DNA of 64,000 bases. Source: Paludibacter sp. GTDB taxonomy: Bacteria > Bacteroidota > Bacteroidia > Bacteroidales > Paludibacteraceae. The notes below the pieces were generated by a model. That model saw only the letters and a program-made list of their open reading frames with translations. It was not told the DNA's origin and ran no database searches. The stretch is from NCBI GenBank assembly GCA_031292575.1, contig JARLGX010000002.1:1-64000 (forward strand). The letters are read 5' to 3'. Positions 9,501-19,128 of the stretch are shown here, piece by piece (position 1 is the stretch's first letter; each line of letters begins with the position of its first letter). A program made the translations under genes and the position numbers.

Positions 9501-9968
9501 ATGATTTCAAAAGACACTATAAACCAACTAGTTGAAAACTATATTATAGACACTGATTATTATTTGGTAGATGTAAAAATCACTCCTGATAATAGAATAT
9601 CTGTGGAAATTGATTCATTTGAAGGAGTAACAATTGAATTTTGCGCCGGGTTGAATCGTTATATTGAATCTCAATTGGACCGTGAAGTGGAAGATTTTGA
9701 ACTTGAAGTTAGTTCATCTGGATTAACAGAGCCATTCAAAGTTTTGAAACAATACAAGAAAAATATTGGCAATGAGGTGGAAACACTTACTAAAACAGGT
9801 ATCAAGATTTGTGGAATCCTGACAGAAGTGTACGAAAAAGAATTTGTTTTACAAGTAGAAAAAACGGAGAAAATGGAAGGAACAAAACGAAAAACAACTG
9901 TGATAGAAAACCTTACGTTCACTTACGAAGATATTAAACATACAAAATATATTATTAGATTCAAATAA
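9501..9968 (+). CDS. rimP: Ribosome maturation factor RimP
   Basis: Cytoplasmic 30S assembly factor. It has 155 residues, the normal length, with an N-terminal alpha/beta domain (VDVKITPDNRISVEID, CAGLNRYIE, LEVSSSGLTEPFK) and a C-terminal SH3-like barrel from about residue 85. It starts the conserved rimP-nusA-infB operon, with nusA beginning 3 nt after its stop. The promoter at 9407-9438 and leader hairpin at 9460-9479 lie directly upstream. Identification rests on both the sequence pattern and the operon context. Confidence 0.93.
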   Translation: MISKDTINQLVENYIIDTDYYLVDVKITPDNRISVEIDSFEGVTIEFCAGLNRYIESQLDREVEDFELEVSSSGLTEPFKVLKQYKKNIGNEVETLTKTGIKICGILTEVYEKEFVLQVEKTEKMEGTKRKTTVIENLTFTYEDIKHTKYIIRFK

Positions 9969-9971
9969 GCC

Positions 9972-11231
9972 ATGAGCAAAAAAGAAACTATCAGCTTAAT
10001 TGACACTTTTTCAGAGTTTAAAGAGCTAAAAAGCATCGACAGAAGTACATTAATCAGCGTAATGGAAGAGTCATTTCGCAATGTGATTTCGAAATTGTTT
10101 GGAACAGATGAAAATTATGATGTTATTATAAACCCAGATAAAGGTGACTTTGAAATTTATCGCAATCGCACTGTGGTAGCTGATGATGAATTGGAAGATG
10201 CAAACCTTGAGATTTCACTTTCGGATGCAAAAATAATAGATACCGACTTTGAAATTGGTGAAGAAGTAACAGAAACTGTTGATTTCTTAAGCTTTGGACG
10301 TCGGGCAATTTTGACCTTGCGTCAAACTTTGTCATCAAAAATTCTTGAGCTTCAAAAAGATAATGTTTTTAGTAAATATAGCGAAAAAGTTGGTCAGATT
10401 GTAAGTGCCGAACTATATCAAATTTGGAAAAAAGAAATGTTGCTTATAGATGATGAGGGCAATGAACTTTATTTACCAAAATCGGAACAAATCCCAACAG
10501 ACTTTTATCGCAAAGGCGACACTGTACGTGCCGTTGTTGCTATGGTTGAAAACAAAAATAATAACCCCAAAATTATTCTTTCACGCATTTCACCCGTATT
10601 TTTGGAAAGGCTTTTTGAACTGGAAGTACCTGAGATTCATGAAGGATTGATTACTATTAAAAAAATTGCCCGGATTCCAGGTGAACGCGCCAAAGTGGCC
10701 GTTGAATCGTACGACGACCGTATTGATCCGGTTGGAGCTTGTGTGGGTGTAAAAGGGTCGCGTATTCACGGCATCGTTCGCGAATTACGCAATGAGAACA
10801 TTGATGTAATAAATTACACAAACAACATTAATCTATTTATATCACGTGCTTTAAGCCCTGCCAAGATTTCTTCAATCCGATTAAATGAAGTTGAAAAGAA
10901 AGCCGAAATTTACCTGAAACCCGAAGAAGTTTCACAAGCAATTGGGAAAGGCGGTTTAAATATTAAGTTAGCCGGTATGCTTTCGGGTTACACGCTCGAC
11001 GTATTCCGCGAAATGGATGAAGATACTGAAAGTGAAGATATTTACTTAGATGAGTTCAGCGACGAAATAGATCAATGGGTTATTGATGCATTGAAAGCAA
11101 TCGGTTGCGATACAGCTAAAAACGTGTTAGCAATTCCTCGTCAGGACTTGATTCGCCGTACCGATTTGGAAGAAGAAACAATTGACGATGTTTTAGCAAT
11201 TCTGAACTCCGAATTTGAAAGTGAAGAGTAA
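9972..11231 (+). CDS. nusA: Transcription termination/antitermination factor NusA
   Basis: RNA-polymerase-binding elongation factor that modulates pausing, termination and antitermination. Domain order: N-terminal RNAP-binding domain (about 1-125), S1 domain (about 130-205), and KH1/KH2 (about 225-350; VGACVGVKGSRIHGIVREL and SQAIGKGGLNIKLA are the two KH GxxG loops). The last ~60 residues hold a helix-hairpin-helix-like segment (ALKAIGCDTAKNVLAI). At 419 residues it lacks the long acidic C-terminal repeats of enterobacterial NusA, as is usual for Bacteroidota. It lies between rimP and infB. Confidence 0.95.
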   Translation: MSKKETISLIDTFSEFKELKSIDRSTLISVMEESFRNVISKLFGTDENYDVIINPDKGDFEIYRNRTVVADDELEDANLEISLSDAKIIDTDFEIGEEVTETVDFLSFGRRAILTLRQTLSSKILELQKDNVFSKYSEKVGQIVSAELYQIWKKEMLLIDDEGNELYLPKSEQIPTDFYRKGDTVRAVVAMVENKNNNPKIILSRISPVFLERLFELEVPEIHEGLITIKKIARIPGERAKVAVESYDDRIDPVGACVGVKGSRIHGIVRELRNENIDVINYTNNINLFISRALSPAKISSIRLNEVEKKAEIYLKPEEVSQAIGKGGLNIKLAGMLSGYTLDVFREMDEDTESEDIYLDEFSDEIDQWVIDALKAIGCDTAKNVLAIPRQDLIRRTDLEEETIDDVLAILNSEFESEE

Positions 11232-11328
11232 ATCACTCTGCATTTTGCTTTCCGCCTTCGGAACAAATCTGGAAATTAACCGGATGTCGGATATTTTTTA
11301 AAATAATTGAAAACTGTAATTATAGAAT

Positions 11329-14300
11329 ATGTCCATAAGATTAAGTAAAGCCTGTAAAGATTTGAATGTTGGTATGTCTACCGCTTTGGAATTTTTGGCA
11401 AAAAAAGGTCATAAATTAGCTCACGACCCCAATTTGAAGTTGGAGGACGACTTGCACCTTTTACTTGCAAAAGAATTTAATAAAGATATGGCTCTGAAAA
11501 TTGAATCAGAGCGATTAAGTCAGGAAAGACTACTTAAAGACAAAGCCCCCAGTGTGTCTATTGAAGGCTATAATCAGCCTAAGCCAGTTGAAAAACCGGT
11601 TGAAACAATCCATGTGAGCATTCATGAAGATCAGTTACCTCATTTCAAATCTGTTGGACATATCGATTTGGAAACGAAGGAAAAACATCATGAAGCTAAA
11701 CAGGAAATTAAAGTACAACCTCCAGTAGTTGAAAAAAACATTGTGGTTGAAGAAAAAGTTATTGAGGACAAAGTAATAAGTCCAAAAGAAGAAATTAAAG
11801 TTGCTAAACCGCCTGTAGTAGCTGTTGAAGCAGAAAAAATAGAAGCTATTGAGCCACCAACAATACCTGAGCCTCTACAAAAAATTGAAAAAGAAATCAT
11901 TCCAATTAAAATTGTAGAAGAGCAGAAAGAAGAAGTAAAGGTCATTTTTGACAAAGAGCACAAAACAAATCCAAAACCTAAAATTGAACTTACAAAACCA
12001 GTCAAAAAATTTGAAGTTAAGGAAGAAGTAGAACCAATAACAGACTTAAATACAGAGACAAAAGATAATGACCACGAAGAGGATGAAGTATTTTCTTTAT
12101 CACGCCCAACAATTGATGTTGCCCCTGTTGTAGTAGGAACGATTGATTTAGAACTTTTAAATCAAAGTACACGTCCAAAGCCAAAATCGAAAGAACAGAA
12201 ACGCAAAGAAAGAGAGGATAAAAATAAATTATATACAGAAAGCAAGAAAACTGTTATAGTAGGAGATAAAAAAATTCTTCGTACTGCGGCAGAAGTTGCT
12301 GCAGATCCATCATCGGCTCATCCTAAAAAGAAGCGCGAACGTTTCTCTAATCAAAAAGTAGATATTAACAAAGTACCTCAAACAAACGGACCAACACAAG
12401 GATTTGCGCATCCAAAAAAAGTCACTCCGGGAACTATAGGTGGAGGAGGTGCAGCAAAGCCAGCAGCAAGTAAAGACCGAATTAAAAAATCAATTAAAAC
12501 GGTTGTAAACGAAGAAGACGTACAAAAACAAATTAAAGAAACCTTGGCTCGTCTTTCGGGAGCAAATAAAAAAGGAAAAGGTTCAAAATATCGCCGTGAT
12601 AAGCGCGACAGCAACAGCGCCCGCCAACAAGAGCAGGCACAACGTGAACGCGACGAGGAAAGCGTAATAAAACTTACTGAATTTGTGACTGCCAGCGAAT
12701 TAGCAGTAATGATGGATGTTAGCGTTAATCAGGTTATAGCAACTTGCATGAACATTGGTCTGATGGTATCAATCAATCAACGATTAGATGCTGAAACTAT
12801 CAATATTGTAGCTGAAGAATTTGGTTTTACAACTGAATACGTGAGTGCTGATGTAATTGAAGCCATTGGTGAAGAAGAAGTTGATTCGGCAGAGGATTTA
12901 GTACCTCGCGCTCCAATTGTAACAGTTATGGGACATGTCGACCATGGTAAAACATCGCTGCTCGACTATATACGCAAAACAAATGTGATTGCCGGTGAAG
13001 CCGGTGGTATTACACAACATATTGGTGCTTATAATGTAAAACTCGAAAATGGCCAACGTATTACATTCCTTGATACTCCAGGTCACGAAGCGTTTACTGC
13101 TATGCGTGCACGTGGTGCCAAAGTAACCGATATTGCCATTATTATTGTAGCTGCTGATGACAATGTGATGCCTCAAACTATAGAAGCAATAAATCACGCT
13201 GCTGCTGCGAATGTTCCAATGATTTTTGCTATTAATAAAGTAGATAAACCAGGTGCAAATCCCGAAAAAATAAAGGAAACACTGGCCCAAATGAATTATC
13301 TGGTGGAAGATTGGGGTGGAAAATACCAATCACAGGATATTTCGGCTAAAAAAGGTGATGGCGTAGCTGAATTGCTCGAAAAAGTATTGCTCGAAGCCGA
13401 ATTACTTGAGTTGAAAGCAAATCCAAATAAACGTGCCATTGGTTCAGTAATCGAATCGACATTGGATAAAGGCCGCGGTTATGTTTCAACTATTCTGGTT
13501 GAAAACGGGACTCTTCATTTAAGTGATGTCGTCTTAGCAGGAACTTACTTCGGGAAAGTAAAAGCTATGTTTAATGAACGTAATCAACGTATTACCGAAG
13601 TAAAGCCAGGTGAACCTGCATTAATACTTGGATTGAACGGTGCGCCGCAAGCCGGTGATAATTTCAATGTAATGTCCACCGAACATGAAGCCCGCGAAAT
13701 TGCAAACAAACGTGAACAATTGCAACGAGAACAGAGCATACGTACTAAAAAACACTTTACACTCGACGAGCTTGGTAGACGTATTGCGCTTGGCGATTTC
13801 AAAGAATTAAATATCATTGTGAAAGGTGATGTGGATGGTTCAGTTGAAGCACTTGCAGACTCATTATTGAAACTTTCTACCGAAAATATCCAGGTAAATG
13901 TAATTCACAAAGCAGTTGGTGCTATTTCCGATTCAGATATTTTATTGGCTGCAGCTTCCAATGCGATTATTTGTGGATTCCAGGTTCGTCCGACTTCTAC
14001 AGCACGTAAAATGGCTGATAAGGAAGAAATTGATATCCGTTTGTATTCTATCATTTACGATGCAATTGAAGAAATTAAATCGGCTATGGAAGGTATGCTT
14101 TCTCCTGAAATTAAAGAAGAAATTACCGCCACAGTTGAAATCCGTGAAGTGTTTAAAATCACAAAAGTGGGTACAGTTGCCGGTTGCTTGGTTCGCGAAG
14201 GAAAAATCAAGCGTGGAAACAAGGTTCGTATCATTCGCGATGGTATCGTAGTTTATACCGGTGAATTGGATTCGTTGAAACGATTCAAAGACGATGTAAA

Positions 14301-14412
14301 AGAAGTTGGAACGAATTATGAATGCGGTTTAAATATCAAAAACTATCAGGATATCCGTGTTGGTGATATGGTAGAAAGCTTTGAAGAAACCGAAGTAAGA
14401 AAAACACTATAA
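11329..14412 (+). CDS. infB: Translation initiation factor IF-2
   Basis: GTPase that brings fMet-tRNA to the 30S subunit and promotes subunit joining. It has 1027 residues. A short IF2_N helix domain opens the protein, followed by a long Lys/Glu/Pro-rich linker (about 60-440) typical of this phylum and a second IF2_N-like helix. The G domain starts near residue 530 ([12 protein letters not shown] = G1; [10 protein letters not shown] = G2; DTPGHEAF = G3; NKVDKPGA = G4), and IF2 domains II-IV complete it. About 97 nt separate it from nusA. The gene ends at a tandem 14-nt repeat and a strong terminator. Confidence 0.96.
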   Translation: MSIRLSKACKDLNVGMSTALEFLAKKGHKLAHDPNLKLEDDLHLLLAKEFNKDMALKIESERLSQERLLKDKAPSVSIEGYNQPKPVEKPVETIHVSIHEDQLPHFKSVGHIDLETKEKHHEAKQEIKVQPPVVEKNIVVEEKVIEDKVISPKEEIKVAKPPVVAVEAEKIEAIEPPTIPEPLQKIEKEIIPIKIVEEQKEEVKVIFDKEHKTNPKPKIELTKPVKKFEVKEEVEPITDLNTETKDNDHEEDEVFSLSRPTIDVAPVVVGTIDLELLNQSTRPKPKSKEQKRKEREDKNKLYTESKKTVIVGDKKILRTAAEVAADPSSAHPKKKRERFSNQKVDINKVPQTNGPTQGFAHPKKVTPGTIGGGGAAKPAASKDRIKKSIKTVVNEEDVQKQIKETLARLSGANKKGKGSKYRRDKRDSNSARQQEQAQRERDEESVIKLTEFVTASELAVMMDVSVNQVIATCMNIGLMVSINQRLDAETINIVAEEFGFTTEYVSADVIEAIGEEEVDSAEDLVPRAPIVTVMGHVDHGKTSLLDYIRKTNVIAGEAGGITQHIGAYNVKLENGQRITFLDTPGHEAFTAMRARGAKVTDIAIIIVAADDNVMPQTIEAINHAAAANVPMIFAINKVDKPGANPEKIKETLAQMNYLVEDWGGKYQSQDISAKKGDGVAELLEKVLLEAELLELKANPNKRAIGSVIESTLDKGRGYVSTILVENGTLHLSDVVLAGTYFGKVKAMFNERNQRITEVKPGEPALILGLNGAPQAGDNFNVMSTEHEAREIANKREQLQREQSIRTKKHFTLDELGRRIALGDFKELNIIVKGDVDGSVEALADSLLKLSTENIQVNVIHKAVGAISDSDILLAAASNAIICGFQVRPTSTARKMADKEEIDIRLYSIIYDAIEEIKSAMEGMLSPEIKEEITATVEIREVFKITKVGTVAGCLVREGKIKRGNKVRIIRDGIVVYTGELDSLKRFKDDVKEVGTNYECGLNIKNYQDIRVGDMVESFEETEVRKTL

Positions 14413-14438
14413 CAGTGATCAGTTAACAGTGATCAGTT
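14411..14438 (+). repeat. Two tandem copies of a 14-nt unit after infB
   Basis: AACAGTGATCAGTT occurs twice head to tail, beginning within the infB stop codon. The unit contains the palindrome TGATCA. No function is apparent. Confidence 0.8.
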
Positions 14439-14439
14439 G

Positions 14440-14482
14440 AAATAAAAATGCCGGATTCATAGTGAGTCCGGCATTTTTATTT
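14440..14482. terminator. Bidirectional terminator between infB and trpA
   Basis: Arms 14440-14455 and 14467-14482 are perfect 16-nt reverse complements (core ATGCCGGA / TCCGGCAT) with an 11-nt loop. A/T runs flank the core so it can terminate on both strands. It serves convergent infB (+) and trpA (-). Confidence 0.9.
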
Positions 14483-14499
14483 GAATAAAATCAAGAAAA

Positions 14500-15270
14500 T
14501 TACTTTTCCAGATTCTCTAATAACAATTTCACTCCTTTTTCCACATCCTGCGTTTCCTGCAAAGCTTTGATAAAAGCACTGCCGATAATGGCTCCCGACG
14601 AATACAGGTTTACCATATTGCGGGTAGATTTATTAGAAATTCCAAAACCTACAAGCCGTGGATTTTTCAGATTCATTGAGTTTATACGATTGAAATATTC
14701 TACTTTATTGTCGAATGACGTTTGAGTTCCTGTTACCGCAGCCGACGAAACCATGTAGATAAATCCATTGGTGTGACTGTCAATTTCGCGAATGCGTTCT
14801 TCGGAAGTTTCAGGCGTTATCAGGAATATAAATTTCAATCCGTAACGCGAGGCAATTTCTTTGTATTCACTCAGGAAATCTGACATGGGCAAATCAGGAA
14901 TAATCATACCATCCACTCCTACCCGATGGCATTCTTTGCAAAAGGCTTCAAACCCAAATTGCATAATTGGGTTCAAATAGCCCATCATAATCAACGGAAT
15001 ATGAATTTCAGTACGTACCGCAGTAAGTTGTTCAAAAAGTTTACGAATGCTCATACCATTTTGCAATGCCGCATGACTACTATTCTGAATAACCAACCCA
15101 TCTGCCATTGGATCGGAGAACGGCACTCCGATTTCCACCAAATCTACACCGTTGGCTTGAAGGCATTGAAGTGTCGGTACAGTGTCTTCTAATTTTGGAA
15201 ATCCTGCCGTGAAATAAACCGAAAGAATGTTCTCGGATTTTTGTTGGAATAATTGATTAATTCTGTTCAT
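14500..15270 (-). CDS. trpA: Tryptophan synthase alpha subunit
   Basis: Cleaves indole-3-glycerol phosphate to indole and glyceraldehyde 3-phosphate, passing indole to TrpB in the alpha2-beta2 complex. It has 256 residues, a complete TIM barrel. Catalytic residues are visible: Glu46 in DLVEIGVPFSDP and Asp57 in DPMADG. It is the last gene of trpBEGDCFA, about 37 nt after trpF, and is followed by the 14440-14482 terminator. Unlike trpB, trpE, trpG and trpF it keeps a normal N-terminus (MNRINQLFQ) with no repeat-coded extension. Confidence 0.96.
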   Translation of the reverse strand: MNRINQLFQQKSENILSVYFTAGFPKLEDTVPTLQCLQANGVDLVEIGVPFSDPMADGLVIQNSSHAALQNGMSIRKLFEQLTAVRTEIHIPLIMMGYLNPIMQFGFEAFCKECHRVGVDGMIIPDLPMSDFLSEYKEIASRYGLKFIFLITPETSEERIREIDSHTNGFIYMVSSAAVTGTQTSFDNKVEYFNRINSMNLKNPRLVGFGISNKSTRNMVNLYSSGAIIGSAFIKALQETQDVEKGVKLLLENLEK

Positions 15271-15307
15271 TTTATTTAGGAATAAGAAACAAGGAGTAAG
15301 TAATTAG

Positions 15308-15979
15308 TTAGTTTTTTAGCTCAAGAATAAAACTCTTGAGCAAATCAATATTTTTCAGCCCAGGTTTCAATTCGAATTTACTATTCAAGTCGATTCCGGC
15401 AAATTTTTTATGTTCAATTTTCAAAATCGCTTCGGCATCGTCGGCAGCAATGCCACCGCTAAGCAAAAAAGGTGTTTCGCCAAGGTATTCATCCAACATT
15501 TTCCAATTAAATTTCAATCCAGAACCGCCGTAAGCATCCGTTTTCGTGTCGAAAAGGAAATAATCGCACGCACCTTCATAGTCTTTTGTTACTTTGAAAT
15601 TATATGCCTCTGCAATAGGAAATGCTTTGATAACAATGTATCCAACCTTTTTGAGTTCTGTACACATATCCACCAACTCAGTGCCGTGAAGTTGCACGCC
15701 GTCAAGGTCATATTTATAGGCAATAGTCAGGATATTCTCCAGATTTTCATTCACAAACACGCCAATCTTTTTGATGCTTTTAGGCAATGCTTTCAACGTG
15801 GCAATGTCCAACGGTTCGGCAAAGCGAGGAGACTTCGGGTAAAAGATAAAACCCATAAAATCGGGCTTTAATACCGCCACCGCTTGTATGTTTTCGGGGA
15901 ATTTCATCCCGCAGATTTTGATAAGACCCCTAACCCCTAAAGGGGAATTGAAGTCACTTTTGTCACTAAAATTTTCCAT
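15308..15979 (-). CDS. trpF: Phosphoribosylanthranilate isomerase with repeat-encoded N-terminus
   Basis: Amadori isomerase converting N-(5-phosphoribosyl)anthranilate to CdRP. It has 223 residues. The enzyme proper starts at IKICGMKFPEN (catalytic Cys23) and includes GGIAADDAEAI and the catalytic Asp in GIDLNSKFE. Residues 1-18 are an extension ending NSPLGVRG encoded by one arm of the 15925-16042 inverted repeat. TrpF proteins usually begin M-IKICG; here the Met position reads CTT (Leu), so translation must enter from the ATG at 15979, which lies in the element's loop. It follows trpC by 54 nt. Confidence 0.94.
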   Translation of the reverse strand: MENFSDKSDFNSPLGVRGLIKICGMKFPENIQAVAVLKPDFMGFIFYPKSPRFAEPLDIATLKALPKSIKKIGVFVNENLENILTIAYKYDLDGVQLHGTELVDMCTELKKVGYIVIKAFPIAEAYNFKVTKDYEGACDYFLFDTKTDAYGGSGLKFNWKMLDEYLGETPFLLSGGIAADDAEAILKIEHKKFAGIDLNSKFELKPGLKNIDLLKSFILELKN

Positions 15980-16042
15980 AATAAGAAGACTTTCAACAAT
16001 CGGTTGTAATATTTTTTCCTCCCCCTTTAGGGGTTAGGGGTT
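15925..16042. repeat. Inverted-repeat (SPLG) element at the trpC/trpF junction
   Basis: Arm 1 (15925-15957) contains ACCCCTAACCCCTAAAGGGG; arm 2 (15998-16042) carries the same core inverted. Arm 1 encodes the TrpF peptide NSPLGVRG. Arm 2 contains the trpC stop codon (TAA at 16036-16034), so the last TrpC residues (KNP) are element-encoded. The trpF ATG is in the loop. SPLG is a working label used in this annotation. Confidence 0.85.
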
Positions 16043-16819
16043 CTTTAATTTTTCAATAAAATTATTCAATGCTTCCGCCGGATTTTCTTCTTTCATAAAG
16101 TTCTCACCCATTAGGAAACCTTTATAACCGGCTTTGCGCAATTCTTTTACAGTTTCTACTTTTGAAATACCACTTTCGCTCACTTTCACAAACTGGTCCG
16201 GAATTAAAGCAGCCAAATCAAACGACGTTTGGATGCTTTGTTCAAACGTTTTCAGGTTGCGGTTGTTCACACCGAGCATATCCACGTAGTCGTTTGCATG
16301 ACCGAGTTCTTCCGCATTATGCACTTCGAGCAATACTTCCAATCCAAGTTCATGAGCTTTGCGGGCAAGTTCCAGTGTTTGTTCTACCGGTAGAGCCGCA
16401 GCAATGAGCAACACCACATCAGCACCAATAGCTTTGGCTTCGTAAAGCTGGTATTCGTCAATCACAAAATCTTTTCGCAAAATAGGGCACGACACGGACG
16501 ATCGGGAAGCAATTATGTCGAACGGAGAACCGCCAAAGAATTCCATGTCTGTGAGAATGGAAATGCCCGAAGCACCCGCAGCACTATACCCCGAAGTCAC
16601 TTCCATCACGTCGGCATCCTCGTTAATCCAACCGAGTGACGGTGATTTACGCTTGAACTCCGAAATTATTCCCGAATCGGAATTCAACAGACTTTGCTTC
16701 ATCGACAAGCATGCACGTAAAAATGCAGGAGCTTTCTCTAACACCGAAATGGGCATTGAGAGTTTACGCGCAGCAACTTCAACCTTTTTACTTTCTATTA
16801 TTCTATCTAAGATTGTCAT
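16034..16819 (-). CDS. trpC: Indole-3-glycerol phosphate synthase
   Basis: Converts CdRP to indole-3-glycerol phosphate. It has 261 residues, a complete TIM barrel: ISEFKRKSPSLGWI (52-65), LRKDFVIDEYQLYEA, LEVLLEVHNAEEL, LGVNNRNLKTF and VSESGI hold the usual catalytic Lys, Glu, Asn and Ser. TrpC and TrpF are separate proteins here, not fused as in enterobacteria. The C-terminus ends LKNP and its stop codon falls inside an inverted-repeat arm (15998-16042). The trpD-trpC gap of 200 nt is full of short hairpins. Confidence 0.96.
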   Translation of the reverse strand: MTILDRIIESKKVEVAARKLSMPISVLEKAPAFLRACLSMKQSLLNSDSGIISEFKRKSPSLGWINEDADVMEVTSGYSAAGASGISILTDMEFFGGSPFDIIASRSSVSCPILRKDFVIDEYQLYEAKAIGADVVLLIAAALPVEQTLELARKAHELGLEVLLEVHNAEELGHANDYVDMLGVNNRNLKTFEQSIQTSFDLAALIPDQFVKVSESGISKVETVKELRKAGYKGFLMGENFMKEENPAEALNNFIEKLKNP

Positions 16820-16830
16820 ATTCTATTTTA

Positions 16831-17017
16831 GAAACCTGAAAGGGTTTAATTTGAATAACCGTGGCTAAAACCCACGGATACTGAGAAACTACTGACCCAA
16901 CCCCAGAGGGGTTGAACTATCTTGCATGTTATTCAACCAATTCGTGGTTGCTTTGTTCGTACTTCATTCCGTGGGTTGCACCCACGGTTATTCACATTCA
17001 GCCACTTCGTGGCAGCC
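16831..17017. repeat. Cluster of short palindromic repeats in the trpD-trpC gap
   Basis: The 200-nt gap holds a series of small hairpins: AAACCTGAAAGGGTTT, CCGTGGCTAAAACCCACGG, CAACCCCAGAGGGGTTG, CAACCAATTCGTGGTTG, CCGTGGGTTGCACCCACGG and GCCACTTCGTGGC. The CCGTGGG/CCCACGG motif occurs twice, and the unit resembles intergenic palindromic repeats I associate with Bacteroidota genomes. This family differs from the SPLG elements nearby. No gene is present. Confidence 0.8.
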
Positions 17018-17019
17018 AA

Positions 17020-18015
17020 TCATTTATAAATCTCCACAAACTTCACAAAAGCTTTTTTAGCATAACCTCCGGCTAATGATTCAGCAGCTTCGGCTTTACA
17101 TTGTTCCAATGGTTTTTGTGGACAGCGTGTTTGTATGGCAATGGCCGAATTAATTACAACAGCATCGCGCTGTGCATCGGTAGCTTTATTTTCAAGCACA
17201 TTCATAAATATCCTGGCAGCATCGTCCACCGAATTTCCACCCCAAAGTTCTTCTTGTTTCAGTTTCTTGAACCCAAGTTGCTCAGGCGTGTAAACAAATT
17301 CGCCACTGTTATTCACAATTTTGCAAGTATCGGTGAGCGAAATTTCATCATACCCATCCAACGAATGAACAATAGAATACTGGCAACCCAGGTTTTGGTA
17401 AATATAATTATATAACCGCATCATCTTCAAATTATAAACGCCCAGGCATTGGTAGTGCGGTTGAACAGGACTAATCAAGGGCCCGAGGACATTGAAAAAC
17501 GTCCGAACTCCCAGATTTTTACGTACCGGAGCCACATTTTTCATGGCAGGATTGCAAAACGGAGCATGCAGATATGCAAAGTGCGCTTCGTCCAACGAAC
17601 GTTTAATGATGTCCTGATCAACAGTGAATTTTGCGCCGTAATACTCCAATACATTAGACGAGCCGCTCACCGAAGTTGCACCATAGTTTCCATGTTTGGC
17701 TACCGTATAACCCGCACCCGCTACAGCGAAACAGCTGGCGGTAGAGATATTGAAGGTATTTTTACCATCGCCACCTGTACCAACAATATCCAGAGGTTCA
17801 AAATCCGACAGATTCATCGGAATGGCCGTATTCAGCAAGGCGTCCCGAAAACCGATCACTTCATCCAGTTCAATGCTGCGCATTAAAAACACGGAGATAA
17901 AAGCCGCAATCTCCGATTCGTTGTATTTTCCCAACGCTATATTCGTCATCACCTCGGCAGCTTCCTGCTTGCTAAGCGACTGATGATTGAATAATTGATT
18001 AAGTATTTGTTTCAT
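17020..18015 (-). CDS. trpD: Anthranilate phosphoribosyltransferase
   Basis: Transfers phosphoribose from PRPP to anthranilate. It has 331 residues with the helical N-terminal domain (residues 1-70), the PRPP-binding GTGGDGKNTFN (79-89), KHGNYGATSVSGSSNVLE and the anthranilate-site segment RTFFNVLGPL. The start at 18015 gives a canonical N-terminus (MKQILNQLF). TrpD is a stand-alone protein, not fused to TrpG. Upstream lies the 18081-18395 tandem array, downstream the palindrome cluster, so its mRNA is flanked by structured spacers on both sides. Confidence 0.96.
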   Translation of the reverse strand: MKQILNQLFNHQSLSKQEAAEVMTNIALGKYNESEIAAFISVFLMRSIELDEVIGFRDALLNTAIPMNLSDFEPLDIVGTGGDGKNTFNISTASCFAVAGAGYTVAKHGNYGATSVSGSSNVLEYYGAKFTVDQDIIKRSLDEAHFAYLHAPFCNPAMKNVAPVRKNLGVRTFFNVLGPLISPVQPHYQCLGVYNLKMMRLYNYIYQNLGCQYSIVHSLDGYDEISLTDTCKIVNNSGEFVYTPEQLGFKKLKQEELWGGNSVDDAARIFMNVLENKATDAQRDAVVINSAIAIQTRCPQKPLEQCKAEAAESLAGGYAKKAFVKFVEIYK

Positions 18016-18080
18016 AAAATTTTATTATTTCAATTTGAAATAGACTGTTTTATTTTTTCTAAACCGTTATTTGGCAAACA

Positions 18081-18395
18081 CACAATGACGTCTGACAAGC
18101 GCACAATGACATCTGTCAACCTTCACAGTGGCATCTGACAACCTTCACAATGCCATTTTTCATCCGCACAATGCCATCTGTCATCTTCACAATGACATCT
18201 GTCAACCTTCACAATGCCATCTTTCATCCGCACAATGGCATCTGACAACCTTCACAATGACATCTGTCAACCTTCACAATGGCATCTGTCGAGCGTGCAA
18301 TGACGTCTTTCATCCGCGCAATGGCATCTTTCTTTCGCACAATGACGTATGACAACCATCACAATGGCATCTATCAATTGTACAATGACATCAGA
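18081..18395. repeat. Degenerate 21-22 bp tandem array (15 units) between trpG and trpD
   Basis: CACAATG-like anchors begin at 18081, 18102, 18124, 18146, 18167, 18188, 18210, 18231, 18253, 18275, 18296, 18317, 18338, 18360 and 18381, so the spacing is always 21 or 22 bp. A typical unit is CACAATGACATCTGTCAACC. Many units contain the inverted repeat TGACA-TC-TGTCA; others read GCCATCTTTCATC. The array starts a few bases after the trpG stop and fills most of the 384-nt trpG-trpD gap. No protein-coding frame is conserved across units, because 21+22 is not a multiple of three. Confidence 0.9.
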
Positions 18396-18399
18396 AAAT

Positions 18400-19029
18400 T
18401 TATTTTTCCAGCCAATTCTTCAACATTTGCTCCCCATCGGGAGTCAAAACCGATTCCGGATGAAACTGAACGCCACGCACATCGTACGTTTTATGTGCCA
18501 ACGCCATTATCATTCCTTCTTCGTCAACAGCAGTAATGTTCAGACATTCCGGCAATGTCGATTTCTCGGCAGCCCACGAATGGTAACGTCCCACTTCGAG
18601 CCTCTTGGCCAACCCGTTGAACAAAACATCTTCTTCCAACACATCCACCATAGAACTTACGCCATGATGCACTTCAGTCAGATTAATCAATGTTCCGCCA
18701 AAGGCTTCGGCAATGGCTTGCTCGCCCAGACAAACTCCCAGAATGCTTTTGGTTGGTGCATAAGTTCTGATAACATCCAGCAAAATGCCCGATTCGGAAG
18801 GAACTCCGGGTCCCGGCGAAAGAATGATTTTATCAAAATGTGCAATATCTTCCAATGCTATCTTGTCGTTGCGATGCACTTCCACGTCGGTGTAACCCAA
18901 CTTTTTCACTGCGTGTACCAAATTATAGGTAAACGAGTCGTAATTATCGAAAACTAAAATACGACAACCCCTATCCCCTGAAGGGGAACTGGAGTTAGTA
19001 TCATTTTGTATATTTATCTGAGTACTCAT
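18400..19029 (-). CDS. trpG: Anthranilate synthase glutamine amidotransferase subunit with repeat-encoded N-terminus
   Basis: Type 1 glutamine amidotransferase supplying ammonia to TrpE. I choose ATG 19029 (MSTQINIQ) over an in-frame TTG 24 nt upstream, giving 209 residues. The enzyme proper starts at RILVFDNYDSFTYNLVH; catalytic Cys lies in GVCLGEQAI (many homologues have H where this has E) and His/Glu in GVQFHPES. The extension contains NSSSPSGDRG, encoded by the element arm at 18966-18999. Homologues normally start M-RILVFDNYDS; here the Met position is TGT (Cys), so the native start is gone. Confidence 0.95.
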   Translation of the reverse strand: MSTQINIQNDTNSSSPSGDRGCRILVFDNYDSFTYNLVHAVKKLGYTDVEVHRNDKIALEDIAHFDKIILSPGPGVPSESGILLDVIRTYAPTKSILGVCLGEQAIAEAFGGTLINLTEVHHGVSSMVDVLEEDVLFNGLAKRLEVGRYHSWAAEKSTLPECLNITAVDEEGMIMALAHKTYDVRGVQFHPESVLTPDGEQMLKNWLEK

Positions 19030-19128
19030 AAGATTTCTAAATTTCAATTTCAAAATAATCGGTTGTAATTCAGTCCCCCTTTAGGGGTTAGGGGTTCTTT
19101 TCTTCCTCCCCTTTAGGGGTCGGGGGTC
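18966..19128. repeat. Inverted-repeat (SPLG) element plus an extra arm at the trpE/trpG junction
   Basis: Arm 1 (18966-18999) contains AACCCCTATCCCCTGAAGGG and encodes TrpG residues NSSSPSGDRG. Arm 2 (19057-19097) contains CCCCTTTAGGGGTTAGGGGT in inverse orientation. A third partial copy (19105-19128) touches the trpE stop codon (TGA, 19129-19127). The trpG ATG is in the loop. Confidence 0.85.

Noticed and set aside
18128-18352. Open frame of 74 codons on the plus strand through the tandem array
   Set aside because: It is a by-product of the repeat units (repeated His/Asn-rich words), lacks any family signature and the 21/22 spacing shifts the frame between units.
18081-18395. CRISPR array
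   Set aside because: Units are contiguous and degenerate with no unique spacers between identical repeats, spacing is 21-22 bp, and no cas gene is near.
19030-19053. TTG start for TrpG
   Set aside because: ATG 19029 is closer to the repeat-encoded extension and gives the same enzyme; nothing supports the longer form.
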